NCBI GenBank assembly: GCA_023379465.1
Contig: JAMCTM010000022.1
Span: 1 to 10,196 of the forward strand
Direction of reading: 5' to 3'
Origin: Patescibacteria group bacterium
GTDB taxonomy: Bacteria; Patescibacteria; Microgenomatia; Levybacterales; UBA12049
DNA length: 10,196 nucleotides
Part shown: one piece after another, positions 1-5,886 of the stretch
Layout: each line of letters opens with the position of its first letter
Position numbering within the stretch: position 1 is the stretch's first letter
Made by a program: the position numbers and the translations under genes
Notes under the pieces: generated by a model
What the model saw: the letters and a program-made list of their open reading frames with translations, nothing else
The model's database searches: none
Told to the model about the DNA's origin: nothing

Positions 1-2
1 GC

Positions 3-794
3 TTCCTTTTTGCCCCACAGGTCCACCTTGGGTCTTTCTATACAACTCCAGAGATAGCACTAATTATTGGAAATATTTTTGCCTACGAGGTAAGCCCCAA
101 ATATAAGATTATGCTTAGACTCAAGCAGAGAATTCGTTTAACTTCAGATACTTTTGATTTTGTTTTTACTCCCGATGAACCGGTCCTTTTTACGCCAGGT
201 CAATATATGGAATTTACTTTCGAGCACCCAAATCCGGATGCGCGCGGAAACAGGCGTTATCTTTCGTTGGCAAATTCACCAACAGAACCAGAGATTCGCT
301 TGGGAATAAAATTTGGGAACCCTCCAAGTTCTTATAAAAGGAATTTACTCTCTATGGAGTCTAGTCAAAAAATTACTGCAGGACAGCTTATTGGTGATTT
401 TACCTTACCAAAAGATCCTACCAAAAAATTGGTTCTAGTTGCGGGGGGAATAGGAATTACACCCTATCGGAGCATGCTCAAATATCTTATAGATATTGGA
501 GAAAGGCGCGATATAGTGGTTCTTTATTCAGTAAGCAGTGCCAATGAATTCGTATACGGAGACGTTTTAAAAGAGGCTTCAGAAAAATTAGGCATAAGAG
601 TAATTCTTGTGGATACCAAGACTCAAGGACACGTCGACGCCTCCAGATTTGCAAAAGAAATTCCGGATTACAAAAATAGAACTATTTATATTTCTGGGAG
701 CCATGCAGTGGTTGTTGCTTTTGAAGAGATACTGAAAGTTTTGGGGATGCCGTCTCGACAGGTTATAACCGACTATTTTCCGGGTTTTGCGTAA
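3..794 (+). CDS. Membrane flavoreductase, C-terminal part (FNR-like FAD/NAD(P)-binding domain), 5' truncated
   Basis: The reading frame is open from base 3, so the gene begins upstream of the window. The first ~36 visible residues (containing TTPEIALIIGNIFAY) look like the last transmembrane helix of a membrane domain, possibly NqrB/RnfD-like. A complete ferredoxin-NADP reductase-type module follows. Counting from the internal ATG at 111, RRYLSLANSP (residues 48-57) is the FAD-binding RxYS-type motif, AGGIGITP (111-118) is the NAD(P) pyrophosphate loop, and the protein ends in DYFPGFA, an aromatic tail typical of the fold. The usual CGP motif before the last helix is replaced by SGS (195-197). 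No ferredoxin-type 2Fe-2S cysteines are visible. The inferred role is electron transfer between NAD(P)H and a membrane or quinone partner through FAD. An independent start at base 111 is possible but has no ribosome binding site, and the frame continues upstream. The reductase domain is secure; the fusion partner is less so. Confidence 0.8.
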   Translation, partial: FLFAPQVHLGSFYTTPEIALIIGNIFAYEVSPKYKIMLRLKQRIRLTSDTFDFVFTPDEPVLFTPGQYMEFTFEHPNPDARGNRRYLSLANSPTEPEIRLGIKFGNPPSSYKRNLLSMESSQKITAGQLIGDFTLPKDPTKKLVLVAGGIGITPYRSMLKYLIDIGERRDIVVLYSVSSANEFVYGDVLKEASEKLGIRVILVDTKTQGHVDASRFAKEIPDYKNRTIYISGSHAVVVAFEEILKVLGMPSRQVITDYFPGFA

Positions 795-805
795 ATTCTT
801 CGTGC

Positions 806-811
806 TAAAAT
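806..811 (+). promoter_or_regulatory. Extended -10 (TGcTAAAAT), predicted leaderless start of the hydrolase gene
   Basis: TAAAAT matches the -10 consensus at 5 of 6 bases and is preceded by TGc, the extended -10 element. Six bases separate it from the ATG at 818, so a start point 6-7 bases downstream would fall at or next to the ATG. No Shine-Dalgarno sequence and no convincing -35 box are visible. Confidence 0.55.
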
Positions 812-817
812 GGATAA

Positions 818-1831
818 ATGAAAAGCCCGATCAGGATATTAGTGGGACTGCTGGTTTTCTTAGTAATTTCCCTGGCTGTTATTATTTTGTCTAAAAACGA
901 CATTTCTCAAAACGCAAAAATTGCTTCAAAACCTTCGCCTTTAAGTTTGGGGTATATGCGGTCCCAAAATTATCCAGGCAGTGCTATTACTATAGAACAG
1001 ACGCTTCCAAACGGCAGCAACTACAAAAGATATATTGTTTCCTATGATTCAGATGGTTTAAAAGAATATGCATATTTGGCTGTTCCTACCTCTCCAAAAC
1101 CAAAGGGAGGATACCCGGTGATTGTTTTCAATCATGGATATCAGATTCCAGAACTTTATACGCCAGACGGAAATTATATTGCTTACATGGACGCTTTAGC
1201 GAAGCAGGGGTATGTGGTGTTTAAGCCAGATTATCGAGGCAATGGAAAATCACAAGGAGCGCCGACTTCGGCATATTTTTCACCCGATTACGATATAGAT
1301 GATCTGAATGCAAAAGCGTCTATTAAAATGTTTCCCGGCGCCGATGCGAACAAAATTGGCATTTGGGGGCATTCGATGGGTGGAAATATAACTTTGAGAG
1401 TTGCAGAGGTCTCGAAAGATATAAAAGCTGTTGTTATTTGGGGAGGTGTAGTTGGCGACTATAACGACATAATCTACAACTGGCAGGATAAAGTTTCGTA
1501 TAAGCCGGCGGCAGAAGATCTATATTTAAGAAATTTGGGACTTTCCAAGATTTTGGCAATGGAGGGAACTCCTAGTCAGAATCCTTCTTTTTGGAATTCA
1601 ATTGACCCATTTTATAATGTTAATTATCTGTCGGCCCCTGTTCAGATACATGTTGGATTGAGCGATCAGGAGGTTCCTTGGCAATTCTCACAAAAACTTT
1701 TTAATAATTTGCAATCGCAAGGAAAATATTCGGAATTTTACGAGTACCCAGGCGCCAACCATGATATCGAACAAGGATTTAATCTAGCCATGCAGCGGAC
1801 GATATCCTTTTTCAATAAATATCTAAAATGA
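818..1831 (+). CDS. Membrane-anchored alpha/beta hydrolase (S9 peptidase/dienelactone hydrolase-like)
   Basis: A 337-residue serine hydrolase. An N-terminal hydrophobic helix (about residues 6-25, after K2 and R6) should anchor it in the membrane with the catalytic domain outside. The catalytic elements appear in the right order: NHGYQIP (105-111) fits the oxyanion-hole loop, GHSMGG (184-189) is the nucleophile elbow with Ser186, LSDQEVP (281-287) supplies Asp283, and GANHDIE (312-318) supplies His315. The arrangement resembles prolyl-oligopeptidase-family (S9) acyl-aminoacyl peptidases and dienelactone hydrolases, but the substrate cannot be told from sequence. An extracytoplasmic peptidase or esterase is the best guess. 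Its stop codon overlaps the start of the FecR-like gene (ATGA), implying translational coupling. The ATG at 818 is chosen because a -10 element sits immediately before it and the signal anchor begins right after. Confidence 0.88.
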   Translation: MKSPIRILVGLLVFLVISLAVIILSKNDISQNAKIASKPSPLSLGYMRSQNYPGSAITIEQTLPNGSNYKRYIVSYDSDGLKEYAYLAVPTSPKPKGGYPVIVFNHGYQIPELYTPDGNYIAYMDALAKQGYVVFKPDYRGNGKSQGAPTSAYFSPDYDIDDLNAKASIKMFPGADANKIGIWGHSMGGNITLRVAEVSKDIKAVVIWGGVVGDYNDIIYNWQDKVSYKPAAEDLYLRNLGLSKILAMEGTPSQNPSFWNSIDPFYNVNYLSAPVQIHVGLSDQEVPWQFSQKLFNNLQSQGKYSEFYEYPGANHDIEQGFNLAMQRTISFFNKYLK

Positions 1832-2499
1832 GAAAAATTACGATTATTTTGCTATTTTTAATACCATTTCTACTTACCGCGTTTGCTACAGTTACCTATT
1901 TTAAACTGACACAGAAAATATCAGGGATAAGCTTACCAGTTCTACCCACTGTTACGTTTTCCGATTTGGTTAAACTATCACGTTTTTCACTTGAAAAAGC
2001 TCCAAGTGAAAGTTTGGTCGGGAATATTACCTCTATGACTGGAGAAGTTGAATATCAAAACAGAATGGCTACAGAAAGCGCTAAGATTGTCTCACCCGTT
2101 TCTGTTCAGCAAGGCGAGAGCCTCACAACCGGAGCAGACGGAAAATTTATTCTAAATTTTAAAGACGCAGTGGAGCTTTCGGCAGATTCCAACTCGGGGA
2201 TTGGCATAATACAAACATTGCCTATTAATTTGGTTTTTTGGCAAACATTGGGTTCTGTAGAGTATAAAAAGTTAGGAACAGACATTGTTTCGATTCGTGT
2301 TGGTCACCTGATAGTCCAAAATGATGGAGATATACAAATTTCGTTTACTAAAGATAGCCCAATTACAACGGTGGTAGCAATCAATGGCACCGCAACAGTG
2401 GCTTACAATGACACTTATAATATTAGTCGAATAATCAATATTCCGTCTGGAAAAACACTGAAATTTAATGAAGGTAACCGGCGAGCGGTTCTAGAATAA
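1828..2499 (+). CDS. Membrane-anchored FecR-like domain protein
   Basis: A 223-residue protein with one N-terminal membrane helix (about residues 5-25), a spacer, and then a segment resembling the FecR domain. GNITSMTGEVEY (65-76) opens the domain, QQGESLTTGADGKFILNF (94-111) fits the family pattern of a 'G-ds-l-t-g-ds-a-l-f' stretch, and AVELSADSNSGIGI follows (114-127). More beta-rich sequence continues to the end. FecR proteins classically sense signals at a TonB receptor and act on an ECF sigma factor, but no sigma factor or receptor is present here, so a structural or envelope role is as likely. The ATG overlaps the hydrolase stop by four bases (ATGA) and has no ribosome binding site, so coupled translation is inferred. 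Its last 35 bases overlap the 3' end of the convergent GH18-like gene. Confidence 0.68.
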   Translation: MRKITIILLFLIPFLLTAFATVTYFKLTQKISGISLPVLPTVTFSDLVKLSRFSLEKAPSESLVGNITSMTGEVEYQNRMATESAKIVSPVSVQQGESLTTGADGKFILNFKDAVELSADSNSGIGIIQTLPINLVFWQTLGSVEYKKLGTDIVSIRVGHLIVQNDGDIQISFTKDSPITTVVAINGTATVAYNDTYNISRIINIPSGKTLKFNEGNRRAVLE

Positions 2500-3631
2500 A
2501 ATTATCCTCATATCCCAGAGCCCACAAGGCGACTCCAGCTAGGTTTTCTTTTTTAGCAAAATCGATTTTCTTTTGTGTAGAGATTTTATCTGGATAAAAA
2601 ATTTGATGATAAGTTCCAGTTTCGGAATCTTTATAGATTAAGTGAGATTCCTGATCCGTTTCGTCAAACGTGGCAGAGCACGTAGCGCAGTTCGCCAGCA
2701 AATCATCAATTGATTTACTGCTTATCGAAAATGCAGACCCGGGAAGTACGGCAGATCTAGGGGAGGGATTAATAGTTTCCCATGAATATCCGTAAAGCGG
2801 TATTGCCAGAATCAATTTTGATGATGGCATCATAGTAAGAGCTGCCGCCACTGCGCTTTCTGTATCAAATTCAGATACAATTCCGGCACCAGATTGTGGA
2901 GAAACTGGTCCTGTCACAAAAGATCCAGGGTTGTGAAAATCGTAATCCATAAGAATAACATGGTCCACTATCTGAGAAAGCAATTTTGGATCGTCCAGAT
3001 TGGTGTTTTTAACGAATGCTATAGGGGCAATATCCACTGAAAGGGAGATGTTTCTATCCAGACCTTTCCTGACCTCGCTTACAAAATTGGTAAACCTAAC
3101 CCTTGATTCAGGACTCGCGTCTGAGACCTTTTCTATATCTAGGTTTAGTTCGCTAAATCCATATTGGTTCATCAATGGAGAAACTTCGGAAACCAAGTTT
3201 TGAGCGCTTGCCTGGGGGTCGTTTAAAAAATTATCTATCTTTGCATCATCTCCACTAAATATGGCCAACGATAGATTAACACCTTTGGATTTTTCTCTAG
3301 CCAAAAGATCGTCTACTTTTCCATTGGTTAGAGCTAAATATCCAGGATCGCTTTCCCCAGGAACCGTGTATTTTTGAATTGAACCATCGCTGTCTATTAC
3401 TAAATTGAAATAAGTTAGGTTGTTGATGTAGTTTGAGTAATCGTCTTGAGCCTTATTTATCAGCCAAAACGGTAAAAAACCAATGACTTCTTTTTGAGGA
3501 GGTTTGAAAACGTCGGCAACACTCGAGTTTTTGTTGCCGATATTTAAGATATTGGTTTTTGTAACAAGAAAATATGCTAGAAATATTCCGGCAAGAATCC
3601 CAGCCCAAATAATCAGCAATTTTTGGAGCAT
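2465..3631 (-). CDS. Membrane-anchored GH18-like protein (chitinase/YaaH-type TIM barrel)
   Basis: A 388-residue protein. An N-terminal hydrophobic helix (about 4-23) serves as signal anchor, so the barrel should face outside. VIGFLPFW (49-56) is the first barrel strand. GFSELNLDIE (158-167) lies where family 18 has DxxDxDxE: the last Asp (D165) and catalytic acid Glu (E167) are kept, while the first two Asp positions are Ser/Asn. MDYD (228-231) matches the conserved M-x-Y-D strand, IPLYGYSW (277-284) the next barrel motif, and GVALWALGYED (366-376) the last strand, typical of spore-type GH18 proteins. A CATC pair (315-318) lies in the insertion. A glycan-cleaving or peptidoglycan-binding role at the envelope is inferred. 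The gene starts three bases after the pentapeptide gene and has no Shine-Dalgarno sequence. Its tail overlaps the convergent FecR-like gene. Confidence 0.82.
   Translation of the reverse strand: MLQKLLIIWAGILAGIFLAYFLVTKTNILNIGNKNSSVADVFKPPQKEVIGFLPFWLINKAQDDYSNYINNLTYFNLVIDSDGSIQKYTVPGESDPGYLALTNGKVDDLLAREKSKGVNLSLAIFSGDDAKIDNFLNDPQASAQNLVSEVSPLMNQYGFSELNLDIEKVSDASPESRVRFTNFVSEVRKGLDRNISLSVDIAPIAFVKNTNLDDPKLLSQIVDHVILMDYDFHNPGSFVTGPVSPQSGAGIVSEFDTESAVAAALTMMPSSKLILAIPLYGYSWETINPSPRSAVLPGSAFSISSKSIDDLLANCATCSATFDETDQESHLIYKDSETGTYHQIFYPDKISTQKKIDFAKKENLAGVALWALGYEDNFILEPLAGYLH
2476..2490. other. Small inverted repeat inside a convergent 3' overlap
   Basis: AACCG, a 5-base loop GCGAG, then CGGTT form a perfect 5-bp stem. 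It lies inside the 35-base region where the FecR-like and GH18-like genes overlap tail to tail, so both transcripts would carry it close to their stop codons. No T-run follows on either strand, so it is not a standard intrinsic terminator and may be chance. Confidence 0.3.
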
Positions 3632-3634
3632 ATA

Positions 3635-4210
3635 TTATTTTAACTTAAATCCGAAAGAACTTCCGTAGTCCACAAACCCATTAATATCTAGGAGAGTATC
3701 TTTTAGCTTGCAATCTATAAATCCTGCACCGGCAAGTTTGGTTGCCGACAGATCTGTCTCTTCAAGATTGCATTTCTCAAAAACTACGTTTTCCAATCCT
3801 GAATTCTTGAAGTTTACTTTTTTTAGATCGCAAAAAACAAATACAGCTCCTTTAAGTTGGGCGCTTTCGAATATGCAGCTCTTTAAATCAAGATTTTTTC
3901 TTTCACTTTTGCTGCCGCCTTTAAGTTTTTGAAAAATACAGTTTTCTGCCAAGCAGTCTTTGAAGTTGCAATTTGTTATTGAAGCGTTTTCGAAGTCTAG
4001 AAAACTTAATTTGGTACCAGGAAAGCTGCAGTTGGAAAATCCAGCACTTTCTATAATAGTCTCGCTAAAATCACAAGACTTGAATTTACAATTACTAAAA
4101 TTTACAAACTTTAGTTCAAGTCCTATAAATTTGCATGCTTCAAATACTGCGTCGTCAAAATCTTTGCTAACAACTTCCTCGTACGTAAAAGATTTATGTT
4201 TAAATAACAT
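3635..4210 (-). CDS. Cysteine-rich pentapeptide-repeat protein (right-handed quadrilateral beta-helix)
   Basis: A 191-residue protein made almost entirely of pentapeptide repeats. The central Phe/Leu recurs every five residues from F18 to F93 (16 repeats) and again from L109 to L169 (13 repeats). Between them is a charged insert (KLKGGSKSERKN, 95-106) that shifts the register by one residue. All 11 cysteines (26, 41, 46, 61, 81, 86, 91, 112, 127, 147, 167) sit at the inward-facing i-2 position. Since one coil is 20 residues, C41/C61/C81 and C127/C147/C167 should stack vertically on single faces. A loop interrupting the helix is reminiscent of Qnr-type gyrase-protecting proteins, but no specific similarity to Qnr is claimed; function is unknown. 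No signal peptide, so probably cytoplasmic. It follows the peroxiredoxin gene by 13 bases. Confidence 0.85.
   Translation of the reverse strand: MLFKHKSFTYEEVVSKDFDDAVFEACKFIGLELKFVNFSNCKFKSCDFSETIIESAGFSNCSFPGTKLSFLDFENASITNCNFKDCLAENCIFQKLKGGSKSERKNLDLKSCIFESAQLKGAVFVFCDLKKVNFKNSGLENVVFEKCNLEETDLSATKLAGAGFIDCKLKDTLLDINGFVDYGSSFGFKLK
3637..3642 (-). promoter_or_regulatory. -10-like TAAAAT before the GH18-like gene
   Basis: On the minus strand TAAAAT is followed by five bases (AATAT) and then the ATG at 3631. Its last T is also the first base of the TAA stop of the pentapeptide gene. The spacing predicts a start point at or near the ATG. The region is AT-rich, so chance cannot be excluded. 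Confidence 0.4.
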
Positions 4211-4220
4211 TAAGTTAATG

Positions 4221-4226
4221 ATTCTA
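4221..4226 (-). promoter_or_regulatory. -10-like TAGAAT containing the peroxiredoxin stop codon
   Basis: On the minus strand TAGAAT (5 of 6 matches to TATAAT) starts with the TAG stop of the peroxiredoxin gene and lies 10 bases before the ATG of the pentapeptide gene. It predicts an mRNA with a leader of about 3-4 bases. No Shine-Dalgarno sequence is present in the 13-base gap. Confidence 0.45.
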
Positions 4227-4673
4227 AATCGGAAAAATATCTGAGGAATGCGTTAAGGGGTTTACCTTCTCGTAGGCTTTTCTAATTTTTCCGTCAGGAC
4301 CAATTAAATAAGTATTTCGAATTACACCCTCAAATTCCCTACCCATGAATTTCTTAATTCCCCAAGATCTGTATGCCCGTATAACATCTTTATTTTCGTC
4401 ACTGAGTATTGGAAAATTCAATTTAAATTTATCCGAAAATTTTTTATGCGAGGCGACTGGGTCTTTGGAAATTCCCAAAATTTGGACATCTAGATCCTGG
4501 AACTTACTTATTGAATCTCTAAAATTGCAAGCCTCCTTAGTGCAGCCAGGAGTATCGTCTTTAGGATAAAAATAGAGTACTACCCATTTGTTTTTGTAGT
4601 CCGACAATTTATGGCTGCGGCCGTTTTGGTCAGGTAGGTCAAAGTTGGGGGCATTTGAGTTAACTTCGAGCAT
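4224..4673 (-). CDS. bcp: Bcp-type peroxiredoxin (thiol peroxidase)
   Basis: A 149-residue peroxiredoxin of the BCP/PrxQ subfamily, close to the usual ~150 residues. It reduces hydrogen peroxide and organic hydroperoxides in the cytoplasm using thioredoxin-type reductants. The active site DDTPGCTKEAC (39-49) carries the peroxidatic Cys44 and, five residues on, Cys49 as likely resolving cysteine, as in E. coli Bcp. Thr41 and Arg119 (in GVIRNTYLI) complete the catalytic triad seen in the family. LSDYKNKWVVLYFYPKDDTPGC is the classic first strand and helix, and the late His of NPLTHSSD fits the family's GH(A) position. The C-terminal helix is slightly short. It sits 17 bases after malic enzyme, and TATATT lies 6 bases before its ATG, so it may be transcribed independently. 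Confidence 0.95.
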   Translation of the reverse strand: MLEVNSNAPNFDLPDQNGRSHKLSDYKNKWVVLYFYPKDDTPGCTKEACNFRDSISKFQDLDVQILGISKDPVASHKKFSDKFKLNFPILSDENKDVIRAYRSWGIKKFMGREFEGVIRNTYLIGPDGKIRKAYEKVNPLTHSSDIFPI

Positions 4674-4679
4674 AATCTT

Positions 4680-4685
4680 AATATA
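4680..4685 (-). promoter_or_regulatory. -10-like TATATT, predicted leaderless start of bcp
   Basis: In the 17-base gap after malic enzyme, TATATT on the minus strand is followed by exactly six bases (AAGATT) and the ATG at 4673. The predicted start point is the ATG itself. No Shine-Dalgarno sequence fits in the gap. Confidence 0.5.
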
Positions 4686-4690
4686 TTAAT

Positions 4691-5839
4691 CTATTTTGAG
4701 TTTTGCCTGAATATTTCTTTTATAGCTTTTGAGACTGTATCTGCTACGCCTTTGTCAAAAGGGCCAGGAATTATTTTTTCGACTGTTGGTTTACTTACAA
4801 GGGAGGCCAGTGCTTCAGCGGCTGCAAGTTTCATCTCCTTTGTAATTTTATTTGCCCGTACTTCCAGCGCACCTTTAAAAATTCCAGGGAAAGCCAAAGA
4901 ATTGTTTATTTGATTTGGCATGTCGCTGCGGCCTGTGGCAACAACTTTTGCTCCTCCTAATTTTGCTTCATCCGGCATTATTTCTGGAATTGGGTTTGCT
5001 AGAGCAAAGATTATTGGATCGATCCCCATGGCTTTTATATCGTCTCGTGTTAGTAAATTTGCTTTGGAAACGCCAACGAAGGCGTCTGCTTCAATTAAAG
5101 CATCATTCAGAGTTCCTGATAAATTATTCTTATTGGTTATTGTTAAAAGTTTATTTTTATATTCGTCCAAGTCTTGTCTGTCCGCAGAAATTATTCCTTT
5201 GCTATCGACAACAATTACGTTTTTTACTTTTTCCGACAGCAGCCTTGAAACAGCGTTGCCCGCAGCCCCTGCACCATTAACCACGACTGTTAAATCTTCT
5301 AATTTTTTGCCAACAACCTTGACCGCGTTGATCATTCCAGCCAATACAACTACAGCTGTCCCATGTTGGTCGTCGTGCATAACTGGGATTCCAAGATCTT
5401 GTAAATTTTCTTCAACTTCGAAGCATCGGGGAGCAGAAATATCTTCCAGATTTACTCCGCCAAAAACAGGTGCAATATTCTTGACGATGGAAATAATTTC
5501 ATTAGCATCTTGGGTTTCGACACAAATTGGAAAAGCATCAATCCCTGCAAATGTCTTAAAAAGTGCGGCTTTTCCCTCCATTACGGGTATGGCAGCGTTG
5601 GCGCCAATATTGCCGAGACCTAGAACCGCGGAGCCGTCAGAAACAATTGCGACCGTATGGGGTTTAATTGTATAGTCAAAAACTTTTTCTGGATTGTCTG
5701 CGATTTCTTTAGAAACTTCTGCAACCCCTGGCGTGTAGGCGATTGAAAGATCTTTCTTGTTTTTAATGGGTGAATTGACGCTGATACTGATTTTACCCTT
5801 AGCTTTTTTGTGATAAGTAAAAACCGTATTTTTGTTCAT
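4691..5839 (-). CDS. Malic enzyme, short bacterial/archaeal type (oxaloacetate-decarboxylating)
   Basis: About 382 residues, the normal size of the short malic enzyme. It converts malate plus NAD(P)+ to pyruvate, CO2 and NAD(P)H. Family motifs in order: AYTPGVAEVSKEIA with the catalytic Tyr, SDGSAVLGLGNIG, the Lys-containing MEGKAALFKTFAGIDAFPI segment, VNLEDISAPRCFE and MHDDQHGTA with the metal-binding acidic residues, the Rossmann loop NGAGAAGNA, FALANPIPEIMPDEA, and TGRSDMPNQINNSLAFPGIF. No fused phosphotransacetylase domain is present. The ATG at 5839 is preferred because homologues begin close to the Y/F-H-K-K-x-K-G-K segment; an in-frame TTG at 5854 would add five residues and lies nearer the predicted start point. 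The gene is divergent from the G6PDH-like gene. Cofactor preference cannot be settled by eye. Confidence 0.96.
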   Translation of the reverse strand: MNKNTVFTYHKKAKGKISISVNSPIKNKKDLSIAYTPGVAEVSKEIADNPEKVFDYTIKPHTVAIVSDGSAVLGLGNIGANAAIPVMEGKAALFKTFAGIDAFPICVETQDANEIISIVKNIAPVFGGVNLEDISAPRCFEVEENLQDLGIPVMHDDQHGTAVVVLAGMINAVKVVGKKLEDLTVVVNGAGAAGNAVSRLLSEKVKNVIVVDSKGIISADRQDLDEYKNKLLTITNKNNLSGTLNDALIEADAFVGVSKANLLTRDDIKAMGIDPIIFALANPIPEIMPDEAKLGGAKVVATGRSDMPNQINNSLAFPGIFKGALEVRANKITKEMKLAAAEALASLVSKPTVEKIIPGPFDKGVADTVSKAIKEIFRQNSK

Positions 5840-5865
5840 AAAAATTTCAGCCAAAACTCAATTGG

Positions 5866-5871
5866 ATTATA
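5866..5871 (-). promoter_or_regulatory. Perfect -10 (TATAAT) of the malic enzyme gene
   Basis: TATAAT on the minus strand matches consensus at all six bases. A start point around 5859 gives a leader of ~5 bases to the TTG at 5854 or ~20 bases to the ATG at 5839. It is separated by one base from the divergent -10 of the G6PDH-like gene. No good -35 hexamer is visible. Confidence 0.55.
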
Positions 5872-5872
5872 C

Positions 5873-5878
5873 TACAAT
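5873..5878 (+). promoter_or_regulatory. -10-like TACAAT of the G6PDH-like gene
   Basis: TACAAT (5 of 6) lies eight bases before the ATG at 5887, giving a leader of only one to three bases. TATACT at 5868-5873 is an overlapping alternative. It abuts the minus-strand TATAAT, so polymerases going in opposite directions should compete here. Confidence 0.45.
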
Positions 5879-5886
5879 AATCGATT

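Noticed and set aside
111..794. Independent start of the flavoreductase at the ATG at 111
   Set aside because: No ribosome site or convincing promoter element; the frame is open upstream and encodes a plausible membrane helix in the same phase.
1829..1831. Possible recoding of TGA (as in Gracilibacteria/Absconditabacteria)
   Set aside because: The hydrolase ends sensibly at TGA, the following gene starts there, and no gene in the window has an in-frame TGA. The standard code fits.
4915..5280. A 121-codon plus-strand frame rich in Leu and Arg
   Set aside because: Antisense shadow of malic enzyme; composition is typical of a frame opposite Gln/Lys/Ala-rich coding sequence.
4920..5675. A 251-codon open frame on the plus strand
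   Set aside because: It is antisense to the highly conserved core of malic enzyme, has no family resemblance and looks like a codon-composition shadow.
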